A stretch of DNA of 64,000 nucleotides, taken from Polaribacter pacificus (lineage in GTDB: Bacteria; Bacteroidota; Bacteroidia; Flavobacteriales; Flavobacteriaceae). Below the pieces are notes generated by a model. That model worked only from the letters and a program-made list of their open reading frames with translations. It made no database searches and was not told the DNA's origin. The stretch spans positions 1,116,001-1,180,000 of the forward strand of contig NZ_CP150664.1 in NCBI RefSeq assembly GCF_038024035.1, in the 5' to 3' direction. Made by a program: the position numbers and the translations under genes. The stretch's first letter is position 1; each line of letters starts with the position of its first letter. Below, one piece after another: positions 49,607 through 59,316 of this stretch.

Positions 49607-52450
49607 ATGAATACAAATTCGTTTCAACGTAGACACATTGGTCCAGACTCAAAAGAGCAGGCTGCCATGTTATCAACCATTGGAGTTAACTCATTAGATC
49701 AACTGATTGATGAAACTGTTCCTGATCATATTCGTTTAGAAAAAGAATTGGATCTAGCGCCAGCAATGAGTGAATATGAATACCTAAGTCATATTCAAGA
49801 ATTGGCCGCTAAAAATAAGGTCTATAAAAGTTATATCGGCTTGGGCTATCACGAAGCGATTATCCCTAGCGTTATTCAAAGAAACATTTTAGAAAACCCG
49901 GGATGGTATACTGCCTATACTCCTTATCAAGCAGAAATCGCTCAGGGTAGATTAGAAGCTTTGTTAAATTTTCAAACAATGATTTGTGATTTAACAGGCA
50001 TGGAATTAGCCAATGCTTCTTTATTAGATGAAGGAACTGCTGCAGCAGAAGCCATGGCCTTGTTGTTTGACCTTAGAGAAAGAGATCAAAAGAAAAACAA
50101 GGTAAATAAATTCTTTGTTTCTGAAGAAATATTACCTCAAACATTATCAATTTTAAAAACCAGAGCTACTCCAATCGGCATTGAGTTGGTTGTAGGAAAC
50201 CATGAAGATTTTGATTTTTCTACAACATACTTTGGAGCTATTGTTCAGTATCCAGGCAAGCATGGTCTTGTAATAGATTATACTGATTTTGTAGCAAAAG
50301 CATCAGAAAACAACATTAAAGTAGCTGTGGCTGCTGATATTTTATCGTTGGTAAAATTAAAAGCTCCTGCAGAATTTGGTGCAGCTGTTGTTGTTGGAAC
50401 TACGCAACGTTTTGGAATTCCTTTAGGTTACGGAGGGCCTCATGCAGGGTTCTTCGCAACCAAGGAAGCTTACAAAAGAAGTATTCCTGGTAGAATTATT
50501 GGAATTACTAAAGATATTAACGGTGATAGAGCTTTGCGTATGGCATTGCAAACCCGCGAACAACACATTAAAAGAGAAAAAGCAACATCAAACATTTGTA
50601 CAGCTCAGGTATTGCTAGCTGTAATGGCAGGAATGTATGCTGTATACCATGGTAAAGATGGTCTTCAATACATCGCAGACCGCGTACATGATGCAACGGT
50701 TTCCTTAGCAAATACCTTAGAAAAATTAGGAATCGAGCAAACAAACGCTTCTTATTTTGATACAATTTCTGTTAAAGCACCAGCTCAAAAAATAAAAGAA
50801 ATTGCAGAGGCTAATCAAATCAATTTTAATTATATCGATGCAAACAACCTTTCTATTTCTATCAATGAAACTGTTGGGTTAAAAGAATTGAATGCCATTG
50901 TAGCGGTTTTTACAGAAGCTTTAAATTTACCAAGCACAACCATTGCTCAAATTAAAAATGGCAATGCCATCATAAAAAACTGTGAGAGAAACACCTCTTT
51001 CCTAGACCATGAGGTATTCAATACTTATCAGTCTGAAACTGATATGATGCGTTATATTAAAAAACTAGAACGTAAAGATTTGGCTTTAAATCACTCAATG
51101 ATCTCTTTAGGTTCTTGTACAATGAAGCTAAATGCAGCTTCAGAAATGCTTCCTTTAAGCTATCCTAACTGGGGGAATATTCACCCATTTGTTCCATTAG
51201 ATCAGGCGCAAGGATACCAAGAAGTATTAAAGAGATTAGAGCATCAATTAAATATCATTACTGGATTCTCTGGAACTTCACTTCAGCCTAACTCTGGTGC
51301 TCAAGGAGAGTTTGCTGGTTTAATGACCATTAGAGCTTATCATGAACACAATGGAGATGCTCATAGAAATATCTGCTTGATCCCTGCATCTGCTCACGGT
51401 ACCAACCCTGCTTCTGCAGTGATGGCTGGTATGACAGTAGTGGTAACAAAAACAGATGACAAAGGAAATATTGACGTAGAAGATTTACGTGCAAAAGCCA
51501 TTGCACATAAGGACAACCTTTCTGCTTTGATGGTAACCTACCCGTCTACCCATGGTGTATACGAAAGTGCAATTAAAGAAATTACCAAAATTATCCATGA
51601 AAATGGAGGACAGGTATATATGGATGGCGCAAATATGAACGCTCAAGTTGGATTGACAAATCCTGCAACCATTGGCGCTGATGTTTGTCACCTAAACTTG
51701 CACAAAACTTTTGCCATTCCTCATGGAGGTGGTGGACCAGGAGTTGGACCAATTTGTGTAGCGCCTCAGCTAGTTCCTTTTTTACCTGGAAACCCAGTAA
51801 TTGCTACTGGAGGTGACAATGCAATCACAGCCGTTTCTGCAGCTCCTTGGGGATCTGCTTTGGTTTGTCTAATCTCTTATGGTTATATTACCATGCTTGG
51901 TGCAAAAGGCTTAACAGATGCAACTAAAAACGCTATTTTAAACGCCAATTATATCAAAGAGCGTTTAAGTGGTCACTACAAAACTTTATACACCGGCGAG
52001 ATGAATCGTGCAGCACATGAGATGATCTTAGACTGTAGAGATTTTAAAAGCAATGGGATTGAAGTTGTAGACATCGCTAAGCGATTAATGGATTACGGTT
52101 TTCACGCACCAACTGTTTCTTTCCCTGTAGGCGGTACCTTAATGGTAGAGCCAACTGAATCTGAAAGTCAAGCAGAGCTCGATCGTTTTTGTGATGCTAT
52201 GATTGCCATCAGAAAAGAAATAGAAGTAGCAACTAAAGAAGACAGCAACAACCCTTTAAAAAATGCTCCGCACACACAAGAATTATTAACTGCAGACACT
52301 TGGGAACTTCCATACAGCAGGAAGCAAGCTGCTTTTCCTTTAGACTATATTGCCGAAAACAAATTTTGGCCTACAGTTAGAAGAGTAGATGATGCCTTTG
52401 GAGACAGAAACTTAATTTGTTCTTGTAACCCAATTGAAGATTATATGTAA
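49607..52450 (+). CDS. gcvP: glycine dehydrogenase (decarboxylating), P-protein
   Basis: PLP subunit of the glycine cleavage system; decarboxylates glycine and passes the aminomethyl group to GcvH. 947 residues as one chain, not split into two subunits. RRHIGPDSKEQAAML at the start, PLP lysine in HLNLHKTFAIPHGGGGPG (about 700), and FPVGGTLMVEPTESE near the end. It is transcribed alone; gcvT and gcvH are not in the window. Followed by a strong hairpin. Confidence 0.98.
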   Translation: MNTNSFQRRHIGPDSKEQAAMLSTIGVNSLDQLIDETVPDHIRLEKELDLAPAMSEYEYLSHIQELAAKNKVYKSYIGLGYHEAIIPSVIQRNILENPGWYTAYTPYQAEIAQGRLEALLNFQTMICDLTGMELANASLLDEGTAAAEAMALLFDLRERDQKKNKVNKFFVSEEILPQTLSILKTRATPIGIELVVGNHEDFDFSTTYFGAIVQYPGKHGLVIDYTDFVAKASENNIKVAVAADILSLVKLKAPAEFGAAVVVGTTQRFGIPLGYGGPHAGFFATKEAYKRSIPGRIIGITKDINGDRALRMALQTREQHIKREKATSNICTAQVLLAVMAGMYAVYHGKDGLQYIADRVHDATVSLANTLEKLGIEQTNASYFDTISVKAPAQKIKEIAEANQINFNYIDANNLSISINETVGLKELNAIVAVFTEALNLPSTTIAQIKNGNAIIKNCERNTSFLDHEVFNTYQSETDMMRYIKKLERKDLALNHSMISLGSCTMKLNAASEMLPLSYPNWGNIHPFVPLDQAQGYQEVLKRLEHQLNIITGFSGTSLQPNSGAQGEFAGLMTIRAYHEHNGDAHRNICLIPASAHGTNPASAVMAGMTVVVTKTDDKGNIDVEDLRAKAIAHKDNLSALMVTYPSTHGVYESAIKEITKIIHENGGQVYMDGANMNAQVGLTNPATIGADVCHLNLHKTFAIPHGGGGPGVGPICVAPQLVPFLPGNPVIATGGDNAITAVSAAPWGSALVCLISYGYITMLGAKGLTDATKNAILNANYIKERLSGHYKTLYTGEMNRAAHEMILDCRDFKSNGIEVVDIAKRLMDYGFHAPTVSFPVGGTLMVEPTESESQAELDRFCDAMIAIRKEIEVATKEDSNNPLKNAPHTQELLTADTWELPYSRKQAAFPLDYIAENKFWPTVRRVDDAFGDRNLICSCNPIEDYM

Positions 52451-52475
52451 AACAGGTAGTTTTTTTATAAATTTT

Positions 52476-52520
52476 AAACCGCTTTTATGCTTTTTTTTAG
52501 CACAAAAGCGGTTTTTTTTT
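52476..52520 (+). terminator. rho-independent terminator of gcvP
   Basis: 11-bp stem AAACCGCTTTT / AAAAGCGGTTT, loop of 17 nt with a further TGC/GCA pairing inside, then nine T residues. It begins 26 bp after the gcvP stop and lies between convergent genes. Confidence 0.9.
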
Positions 52521-52565
52521 ATTAGGTTGGCTGTGCTATTAGAATCAAATCTAAATGAAAAATGT

Positions 52566-53252
52566 TTAATACATTGTATAAAGTGTGGTTACAATACTAC
52601 CTTTTGCTTCTTTTAATTGATAAGACACTAACTCTTTTTCTTCCTTAATTTTTAAATTAAAAGGAGAAGCTAATAAGTTTAACCCACTTTGTTTTTTTAG
52701 TCTAATTCCTTGACCAGAGACAATATCTTTATTGGGGACAAAATTTCCTTTTGGCAAATGCTCTGTTAAAATAATGTATTTATAATCAGTAAGTTTAGTA
52801 AGAATATTTTGCACTTCTTTATTAGAAAGATGTTGTAAAACTTGCCTTATTAAAGCACAATCTCCTTTAGGCAACTTATCTTTTGCAATATCTAAACAAC
52901 AAAATTCTAAATTTTCTATTCGATATTTTTCTTTATGCTGCTTTATTAAACTAGGAACAATATCTACTGCAATATACTTTTGAGTGTGTTTTACAAGTTG
53001 CTTTCCAATATTAAAATCACCACAACCTAAATCACAAACTACAAGTGGATTTTTAAAAGCTGTTAAAAAACATTTAACAGCTTCTAGATATGGGTTTACA
53101 ATTTCTGGTTGATGAGATCCTGCTCCAGAATAAAAATCAGTGCCATTATCTCCCCAAAGTTTCAGCTCATAAATTTGCTGCATAGCATCTTTTGTTGGCC
53201 AAGGCTTTTTTAATAATAAATTTTTCTCTTTTTGATGCTTCACAAATGACAA
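52566..53252 (-). CDS. class I SAM-dependent methyltransferase
   Basis: 228 residues. Motif I VVCDLGCGDFNIG (about 72-84), a motif-II acidic residue in YIAVDIVPS and RQVLQHLSN (about 135-143). The N-terminal WGDNGTDFYSGAGSH is a distinctive stretch. The substrate is not deducible. It starts 1 bp after the glutamate-synthase-like gene stop, so both are surely one transcript. Confidence 0.8.
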   Translation of the reverse strand: MSFVKHQKEKNLLLKKPWPTKDAMQQIYELKLWGDNGTDFYSGAGSHQPEIVNPYLEAVKCFLTAFKNPLVVCDLGCGDFNIGKQLVKHTQKYIAVDIVPSLIKQHKEKYRIENLEFCCLDIAKDKLPKGDCALIRQVLQHLSNKEVQNILTKLTDYKYIILTEHLPKGNFVPNKDIVSGQGIRLKKQSGLNLLASPFNLKIKEEKELVSYQLKEAKGSIVTTLYTMY

Positions 53253-53253
53253 C

Positions 53254-54759
53254 CTAATAGTAAACCTCTTCTAGACTAACAATTTTTTCATTTTTAGTTC
53301 TTCTAAAAACTTGACTTGCATTTAGTTCTTCAAATGATGAAACTCCCATCGCAGCAACAACATCTTTTAAAGAGAGAATCGTTTTCTCATGATAGTTTTT
53401 AACGCGAATGTTCTTCTTTTGTACCACTAAGGCTTTTACCAAGTCTGGATCTTGAGTTGCCACCCCAACAGGACAAGTATCTAAATTGCATTCTCTAGCT
53501 TGTATACAGCCTAAGCTTAGCATAAAACTACGAGCCATATTGATTGTATCTGCGCCTAAGGCCAATAATTTTACAATATCAAAAGCATCCACAGCCTTAC
53601 CACTTGCAATAATTTTAACTTGGTTTTTTAAGTTGTATTTCTCACGCAATTTATTTACAAAGGTTAAGCCTTCTATTAAAGGGGTTCCTATATAATTGGT
53701 AAACTCCATTGGTGCAGAACCAGTACCTCCTTCTCCACCATCTACCGTGATAAAATCTGGATAATTTTTAGCCTCAGAAAAAGCTTTAAACATGTCTTCA
53801 ATTTCGTCATTATCTCCAACACAAAACTTTATTCCTATTGGTTTGCCTTCAGACAACTCTCTTAGTTCCTGAATAAACCCAATGAGCTCATTATAATTAG
53901 AGAATGCAGAATGTCCTGGAGGTGAATCTACTTGAGTAAAGGGTTCTACAGAACGTATTTTTGCAATTTCTTCGGTGTTTTTTTTAGCAGGTAAAATACC
54001 ACCATGACCTGGTTTCGCCCCTTGTGAAAACTTTATCTCTATCATTTTAACTTCTGGACGAATTGCATTTTCTTTAAAAATATCTGCATCAAATACGCGT
54101 TTGCCATCTACCGACTTACCAGCTCCAAAATATCCTGTTCCTACCTGAAAAATTAAATCTCCTCCCTGCAAATGATATGAAGATATCCCTCCTTCTCCTG
54201 TATTGTGAGCAAAATTACCTAGTTTGGCCCCTTGATTTAGAGCCATAATAGCATTTTTACTTAGTGATCCAAAGGACATTGCAGAAATATTGATCAGAGA
54301 CCCTTCGTATTTTTGGGTACATTTATCTGACCCAAAAAGCACACGCTCTCCTTGTATTTGACGATGATCTTTTGGAAACAGAGAGTGTTTAACAAACTCA
54401 TAGCCTTTAGCATAGACATTGTGTTGAGTACCAAAAGGAATGGTATCCTTCTGCAATTTTGAACGCTGATACACCAAGCTTCTCTTCTCTCTACTGATAG
54501 GAGTTCCATTTAAATTGTCCTCTATAAAATACTGTTGAATTTTATCTCTTTCTTCTTCAAAAAGCCAACGCAAACGAGCTACTAAAGGAAAAGCCCTTAA
54601 CAATGAATGTCTTGTTTGCAAACTATCTTTAACACCAATAAGCAATAAAAGAACGCAAATTGACAATAAAATAATGGTTCCGATTTGCGGAATAAAATAA
54701 ACCAAGATGGCTGACAACAATGTTGCACTAAATAGAACTGCTAAAATTGTATTTCTCAT
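53254..54759 (-). CDS. FMN-binding glutamate synthase-like protein, membrane anchored
   Basis: 501 residues. Two N-terminal hydrophobic helices (about 5-45), then the FMN-binding glutamate synthase domain. GAKLGNFAHNTGEGG, FSQGAKPGHGG, TVDGGEGGTGSAP and ASGKAVDAFD mark the TIM barrel. ECNLDTCPVGVATQ with three cysteines (C-x5-C-x4-C, counting from the preceding C) is the 3Fe-4S site of GltB. It lacks the amidotransferase and GXGXG domains, so it is not a complete GltB; the electron donor and reaction are unknown. ATG start at MRNTILAV. Methyltransferase gene follows after 1 bp. Confidence 0.88.
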   Translation of the reverse strand: MRNTILAVLFSATLLSAILVYFIPQIGTIILLSICVLLLLIGVKDSLQTRHSLLRAFPLVARLRWLFEEERDKIQQYFIEDNLNGTPISREKRSLVYQRSKLQKDTIPFGTQHNVYAKGYEFVKHSLFPKDHRQIQGERVLFGSDKCTQKYEGSLINISAMSFGSLSKNAIMALNQGAKLGNFAHNTGEGGISSYHLQGGDLIFQVGTGYFGAGKSVDGKRVFDADIFKENAIRPEVKMIEIKFSQGAKPGHGGILPAKKNTEEIAKIRSVEPFTQVDSPPGHSAFSNYNELIGFIQELRELSEGKPIGIKFCVGDNDEIEDMFKAFSEAKNYPDFITVDGGEGGTGSAPMEFTNYIGTPLIEGLTFVNKLREKYNLKNQVKIIASGKAVDAFDIVKLLALGADTINMARSFMLSLGCIQARECNLDTCPVGVATQDPDLVKALVVQKKNIRVKNYHEKTILSLKDVVAAMGVSSFEELNASQVFRRTKNEKIVSLEEVYY

Positions 54760-54877
54760 AAATATAAAATTTGAGTCTGATGAGTAGATCAAAAATACAA
54801 TTTTAAGTGCTTGATATTATTTAGAATTGCTCTAAAAATTTGAGAGCATGATACTTGAAAAATAGTTTATTAAACAA

Positions 54878-54907
54878 AAAAAAGCCTCGAATTAACGAGG
54901 CTTTTTT
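54878..54907 (-). terminator. rho-independent terminator of L31 gene
   Basis: 12-bp stem AAAAAAGCCTCG / CGAGGCTTTTTT around AATTAA, about 20 bp after the L31 stop codon on the minus strand. Confidence 0.9.
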
Positions 54908-54926
54908 ATTTCTTAAAATTCTAAAG

Positions 54927-55181
54927 TTAGTCCTTTTTGAATTTTGCGTATTTGTTTTTGAACTTGTCAATACGACCAGCTGCATCAATAAGTTTTGATT
55001 TACCAGTGTAAAATGGGTGAGAAGTTCTAGAAATCTCCAATTTGATTAATGGGTAATCTACTCCATCAACATCTAAAGTTTCTTTTGTGTTTGCTGTAGA
55101 ACGTGTTAAAAAAACATCGCCGTTAGACATGTCTTTAAATGCTACCATTCTATAATTTTCTGGATGTATCCCTTTTTTCAT
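54927..55181 (-). CDS. rpmE2: 50S ribosomal protein L31 type B
   Basis: 84-residue ribosomal protein ([39 protein letters not shown]). It lacks the zinc-binding CxxC of type A, so it is the C-minus, zinc-independent type B form. In many bacteria this form replaces the zinc form under zinc limitation; here it may be the only copy, which cannot be judged from the window. Single gene with its own promoter and terminator and a leader of about 100 nt. Confidence 0.96.
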   Translation of the reverse strand: MKKGIHPENYRMVAFKDMSNGDVFLTRSTANTKETLDVDGVDYPLIKLEISRTSHPFYTGKSKLIDAAGRIDKFKNKYAKFKKD

Positions 55182-55221
55182 CTTAATATGCTTTTAATAC
55201 TTTTATTTCCTAAATTTGTCA

Positions 55222-55250
55222 AAGAGTTAGCTTGGTAAATTCTGACTCTT
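55222..55250 (-). promoter_or_regulatory. hairpin in the L31 leader
   Basis: AAGAGTTAG / CTGACTCTT, 9-bp imperfect stem with an 11-nt loop, in the 5' leader of rpmE2 on the minus strand. On the minus RNA one pair is mismatched (C-A); on the plus strand it is a wobble. Possible autoregulatory site. Confidence 0.3.
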
Positions 55251-55279
55251 AATATACTCAACAACTAATATTTAGCCAT

Positions 55280-55308
55280 TTGAGGCTGCAAATTTAACGA
55301 TATTTTTG
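55280..55308 (+). promoter_or_regulatory. glutaminyl cyclase promoter (TTG-N18-TATTTTTG)
   Basis: TTG (55280-55282), 18 bp, TATTTTTG (55301-55308), exact on both elements, 47 bp before the start. It overlaps the L31 promoter on the other strand. Confidence 0.55.
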
Positions 55309-55317
55309 AATATACAA
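55289..55317 (-). promoter_or_regulatory. rpmE2 promoter (TTG-N18-TAAATTTG)
   Basis: On the minus strand TTG (55317-55315), 18 bp, TAAATTTG (55296-55289), exact on both elements. Its footprint overlaps that of the divergent glutaminyl cyclase promoter by 20 bp. Confidence 0.6.
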
Positions 55318-55355
55318 ACAAATAAATCGTTTTATTTGTGTAAAAATAATTGATA

Positions 55356-56396
55356 ATGCATTCATACAAAACTATTCTTTCTTACGCTTTCGTTTTACTT
55401 TTTTTAACAGCTTGTAGTAATCGATATAATTTTACCTTAACAACTACAGCTAAGGTAGTCCTAAATCAAAAAGCAACAGCAAGCCTAACTGAAAAATCTG
55501 GAAAGCCAATAGATTCTGTTCAATTTTATGTAAACGGAAGAAAAATCCCATCAACAAACAACACAGCAAACATTGATACAAAGACCTTAGGAGTTGGTAA
55601 ACATGTAGTTAGTGCTTTGGTTTTTTATCCTGAAAAAACAAAAAAAGTAAACAATTCTATAGAGGTTTTAGCAGACAAGCCTTATGATATTTACACCTAT
55701 GAAATTGTCAATACTTATCCTCATGATAAAACAGCCTTTACGCAAGGTTTGGAATATCACAATGGTTTTATCTATGAAAGTACAGGAAGAAGAGGCACCT
55801 CATCTATCAGAAAAACAGAATTAAAAACAGGTAAGGTTTTACAAAAAGTTGATATAGATGATCGTTATTTTGGAGAAGGAATGACCATTTTTAACAATAA
55901 AATTTATTTTTTAACCTGGGAGTCTAAAATGGGTTTTGTGTACAACTTAGACACCTTTGAAAAAGAAGGGCAATTCTCTTATGGAAACAGCAGACAAGGC
56001 TGGGGAATGACTCACAATGGAACAGAATTGATAAAATCTGACGGAAGTTCAAAACTTTGGTTTTTAGATCCAGAGACTAAAGAAGAAAAACGCTCTATTA
56101 ACATCTATACCGATAAAAACGGAATCAAAGATTTAAATGAGCTAGAATACATCAATGGAAAAATCTATGCCAATTATTGGAAAGAACCCCTAATAGCAAT
56201 CATTAACCCAGATAATGGTGTGGTAGAAGGTATTGCCAACTTAGCCGGTTTACAAGAGCAAATTATTAAAGAAGAAAAAATTACTGATGGCGATGCAGTG
56301 CTAAACGGGATTGCCTATGACCAAGAGAACAACCGTATTTTTGTAACTGGAAAATTATGGGGCAAATTGTACGAGATAAAGCTGGTTAAAAAATAG
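55356..56396 (+). CDS. glutaminyl-peptide cyclotransferase lipoprotein
   Basis: Plant-type glutaminyl cyclase of 346 residues, which forms N-terminal pyroglutamate. Lipoprotein signal MHSYKTILSYAFVLLFLTAC (cysteine near 20), an Ig-like N-terminal domain (about 25-110), then a five-bladed propeller with PHDKTAFTQGLEYH, YESTGRRGTSSI, FGEGM, LNELEYINGKIYAN and NGIAYDQENNRIFVTGK. The ATG is preferred; a TTG two codons earlier is in frame. T9SS and other exported proteins often expose N-terminal glutamine after signal cleavage, so this enzyme may mature secreted proteins (inference). Confidence 0.88.
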   Translation: MHSYKTILSYAFVLLFLTACSNRYNFTLTTTAKVVLNQKATASLTEKSGKPIDSVQFYVNGRKIPSTNNTANIDTKTLGVGKHVVSALVFYPEKTKKVNNSIEVLADKPYDIYTYEIVNTYPHDKTAFTQGLEYHNGFIYESTGRRGTSSIRKTELKTGKVLQKVDIDDRYFGEGMTIFNNKIYFLTWESKMGFVYNLDTFEKEGQFSYGNSRQGWGMTHNGTELIKSDGSSKLWFLDPETKEEKRSINIYTDKNGIKDLNELEYINGKIYANYWKEPLIAIINPDNGVVEGIANLAGLQEQIIKEEKITDGDAVLNGIAYDQENNRIFVTGKLWGKLYEIKLVKK

Positions 56397-56439
56397 ACAC
56401 TCGTTTGTTTTAAATCAGAAAAGCTACGAATCAAAGACT

Positions 56440-57960
56440 ATGAGGTATACATTTTCTTTTATTGCATTGATTTTATTAATAGCGATGAGTTCTTGTCGAA
56501 AAGATTTTGAAACCATTCCAAACTTTGGCAGTTTGCATTTTTCTAAAGATACGGTCTATCTTGATACTGTCTTTAGCACGATTGGATCTAGCACTTACAA
56601 TCTAAAAGTGTACAACAAAAGTTCAAAAGCAATTAGCATCCCTTCTATTGAATTAGCCAACGGCACGAGTTCTAATTATCGTTTAAATGTTGATGGAATC
56701 CCTGGCAAACAGTTTCAAGATATCGATATTTTAGCCAATGACAGCCTCTATGTTTTTATAGAAACTACTGTTGACGCCTCAAATATTACCAACCCACTCT
56801 ATACCGATAAAATTGTATTTGACACCGGTGTCAATGCACAAGAAGTTACCTTGGTTACCTTGGTACAAGACGCTACTTTTTTATATCCTGGCAGAAACGC
56901 AAACACTTTAGAAATTGATTCTTTAGTGATCGGAGGAAACAAATTTTCACAAGGTCGATTTCTAAACGATTCTGAATTGATTTTCACCAATCAAAAGCCT
57001 TATGTTGTGTATGGTTATATTGGTGTTCCTAAAAACAAAACCTTACAAATTGATGCGGGAGCAAAGATTCATTTTCATCAAAACTCTGGTCTGATTGTAG
57101 ACTCAAAAGCGAGTCTTAAAATAAACGGAACACTCACAGAACCAGTGATTATAGAAGGTGATAGATTAGAACCTAATTTTAGTGAGGTACCTGGCCAATG
57201 GGGAGCTATCTGGCTTCGTGCCGGAAGTACAGACAACCAAATAGATTATACTACTATAAAAAACGGAACCATCGGCATTCTTGTTGACTCTATTGGCAGC
57301 CCAACACTGCCAACCCTAAGCATTAAAAATTCTCAAATTTACAATCAATCTAGTTTTGGAATCTTAGGGAGAGAAACACATATCAAAGGGGAAAACTTAG
57401 TAATAGGAAACACTGGTCAAATTTCTTTGGCGGCAACCATCGGCGGTAAATATCATTTTACACACTGTACTTTTGCCAATTATTGGACAGGTAGCTTTAG
57501 AGATGATCCTGCTGTTTTGGTTACTAATTATTTTAACTACACCAACAGTAATAATCAAGAAATTACAGAGACTAGAGATCTAGTAACCGCTGACTTTATA
57601 AATTGCATTATCGATGGAAACAACAATATTGAATTAATTTTTGACAAGGCTGACGGCAGTCAATTTAACTATAGTGTAAAAAACAGCATGCTGCGCTTTA
57701 ATGATGTAAACAACAATTTTACAGCTATCGCTGAGTTAGATTTTGAAGATCAAAACCACTACCAAAACAACATTCTAAACGGTACACCTAATTTTAAAAA
57801 CCCTTTTTTAAACGACTTTTTTATTGGATCTGACAATAGCGGAGTTGGCAAAGCTGCTTTAAATGCTGCCCAAAGCATTCCTTTAGATTTGTTAGGAAAA
57901 GATAGAACTAGCTCACCAGACATGGGTGCATACCAGCACGGAACCTGGCTTAATGACTAA
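56440..57960 (+). CDS. beta-helix surface lipoprotein
   Basis: 506 residues. Lipoprotein signal (MRYTFSFIALILLIAMSSC), an Ig-like domain (FSKDTVYLDTVFSTIGSSTYNLKVYNKSSKAI), then right-handed beta-helix repeats (about 170-490; IDAGAKIHFHQNSGLIV, SLKINGTL, DYTTIKNGTIGI) ending in DMGAYQHGT. No catalytic set was recognised. It probably sits in the outer membrane. It follows the cyclase gene by 43 bp, so may be co-transcribed. Its last 11 bp overlap the convergent amidohydrolase gene. Confidence 0.75.
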   Translation: MRYTFSFIALILLIAMSSCRKDFETIPNFGSLHFSKDTVYLDTVFSTIGSSTYNLKVYNKSSKAISIPSIELANGTSSNYRLNVDGIPGKQFQDIDILANDSLYVFIETTVDASNITNPLYTDKIVFDTGVNAQEVTLVTLVQDATFLYPGRNANTLEIDSLVIGGNKFSQGRFLNDSELIFTNQKPYVVYGYIGVPKNKTLQIDAGAKIHFHQNSGLIVDSKASLKINGTLTEPVIIEGDRLEPNFSEVPGQWGAIWLRAGSTDNQIDYTTIKNGTIGILVDSIGSPTLPTLSIKNSQIYNQSSFGILGRETHIKGENLVIGNTGQISLAATIGGKYHFTHCTFANYWTGSFRDDPAVLVTNYFNYTNSNNQEITETRDLVTADFINCIIDGNNNIELIFDKADGSQFNYSVKNSMLRFNDVNNNFTAIAELDFEDQNHYQNNILNGTPNFKNPFLNDFFIGSDNSGVGKAALNAAQSIPLDLLGKDRTSSPDMGAYQHGTWLND

Positions 57961-59242
57961 GTTGCTTTTTATACACTTTTCCTGCCTTCATCACAAACAC
58001 AACGTTTTCCATGGTCTTTATGTTGGTTAAGGGATTGTCATCTACAGCGATAATATCTGCCAAAAAACCTTCCTTAAGTTGCCCTATTTTATTTTCCATT
58101 TGCAAAAGCATTGCATTGGTTAAGGTGGCCGATCTAATTGCATCTATAGCAGGCATTCCTACCTCTACCATATATGCAAACTCCTTTCCATTTGCTCCGT
58201 GTTTAAACACACCTGCATCAGTACCAAAAGCAATTCCAACTCCTTTTTTATAGGCTCTTGCAAAAGTTCCCTGAATTTGAGGCCCAACAGCCAACGCTTT
58301 TGGGACAACAATATCTGGGTAGAAACCTTTTATTTTAGCTTTCTCCTCAACCTCTTTACCCGCTGTGATGGTAGGTACCAAATAGGCATTGTGTTGTATC
58401 ATCAAATCCATAGTTGCATCACTCATATAAGTTCCATGCTCAATGGTTTTAACCCCACCTATAATAGCTCTTTGCATTCCTTCATCTCCATGTGCATGAG
58501 CAGCTACAAACATTCCATAATCTTTAGCTGTCTGGCAAATTGCTTTTATTTCTTCTATGGTAAATTGAGGATTGTCTCCACTTTTAGCCACACTAAGCAC
58601 TCCTCCAGTAGCAGTGATTTTAATCCAATCTGCACCATTTTTATAGCGTTGACGTACGGCTTTTCTTGCGTCAGCGACACTATTTACCACCCCTTCTTTA
58701 GGCCCTGGATCTCCTATAAGACTTCTTCGACTCCCATTAGTAGGATCTGCATGACCCCCAGTAGTTGCTAAAGATTTCTCAGCGGTAAATACTCTTGGTC
58801 CTATAATCTTACCTTCATTGATAGCTTTCTTAACAGAAACATTGACACCAGAACCTCCTAGATCTCTAACCGTAGTAAAACCTGCTTCTAAAGTGATCTT
58901 AGCAAAAACGCTGGCATTAAATGCAATATCTGCTTCATTTAAAATATAACCGTTTAATCTGGTATTTGCATTAAATTCATTTTCTATATGAACATGCATA
59001 TCAATCAAACCTGGCATGACTACCTGATTTTTTAAATTGTACACTTTTGAAGTTCTGTCCTTAGGCTGCACATATCCATCAAAAACTTTAATAATTTTAT
59101 CGCCTTCTACAACTAAGGTTTTCTTCTCTAATAGTGCTCCTGACTTCACATCCAATAATTTGCCACATAAAACATAGGTTTTTTGAGCCATCAAGCTGCT
59201 CATAGAAAATAGCAGCGCAATAAAAAGGAAGTATTTTTTCAT
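57950..59242 (-). CDS. secreted metal-dependent amidohydrolase
   Basis: 430 residues. Signal peptide (1-19, SLMAQ), then the amidohydrolase fold with VMPGLIDMHVHIE (HxH), GGVLSV (metal-bridging lysine region at WIKITATGG), HAHG, IEHGTYM and GTDAGVFKHG. Belongs to the imidazolonepropionase/Xaa-Pro dipeptidase-like amidohydrolases that hydrolyse peptides or lactams. Substrate unknown. Alone on the minus strand; 74 bp from the divergent SDR gene, with a TAAATTTG element facing the SDR gene. Confidence 0.88.
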   Translation of the reverse strand: MKKYFLFIALLFSMSSLMAQKTYVLCGKLLDVKSGALLEKKTLVVEGDKIIKVFDGYVQPKDRTSKVYNLKNQVVMPGLIDMHVHIENEFNANTRLNGYILNEADIAFNASVFAKITLEAGFTTVRDLGGSGVNVSVKKAINEGKIIGPRVFTAEKSLATTGGHADPTNGSRRSLIGDPGPKEGVVNSVADARKAVRQRYKNGADWIKITATGGVLSVAKSGDNPQFTIEEIKAICQTAKDYGMFVAAHAHGDEGMQRAIIGGVKTIEHGTYMSDATMDLMIQHNAYLVPTITAGKEVEEKAKIKGFYPDIVVPKALAVGPQIQGTFARAYKKGVGIAFGTDAGVFKHGANGKEFAYMVEVGMPAIDAIRSATLTNAMLLQMENKIGQLKEGFLADIIAVDDNPLTNIKTMENVVFVMKAGKVYKKQLSH

Positions 59243-59295
59243 GATTTGTGTTTTAGTATTTTATAAATGTATTAAAAAATGAGTAGATTGCCCCC

Positions 59296-59303
59296 TAAAT
59301 TTG
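59296..59303 (+). promoter_or_regulatory. -7 element (TAAATTTG) of the SDR gene
   Basis: Exact TAnnTTTG match 13 bp before the ATG at 59317. Confidence 0.45.
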
Positions 59304-59316
59304 TTCGATTTTAATC

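Noticed and set aside
58199..58771. 190-codon plus-strand open frame inside the amidohydrolase gene
   Set aside because: Lies entirely antisense to conserved amidohydrolase motifs; Ser/Phe/His-rich low-complexity translation.
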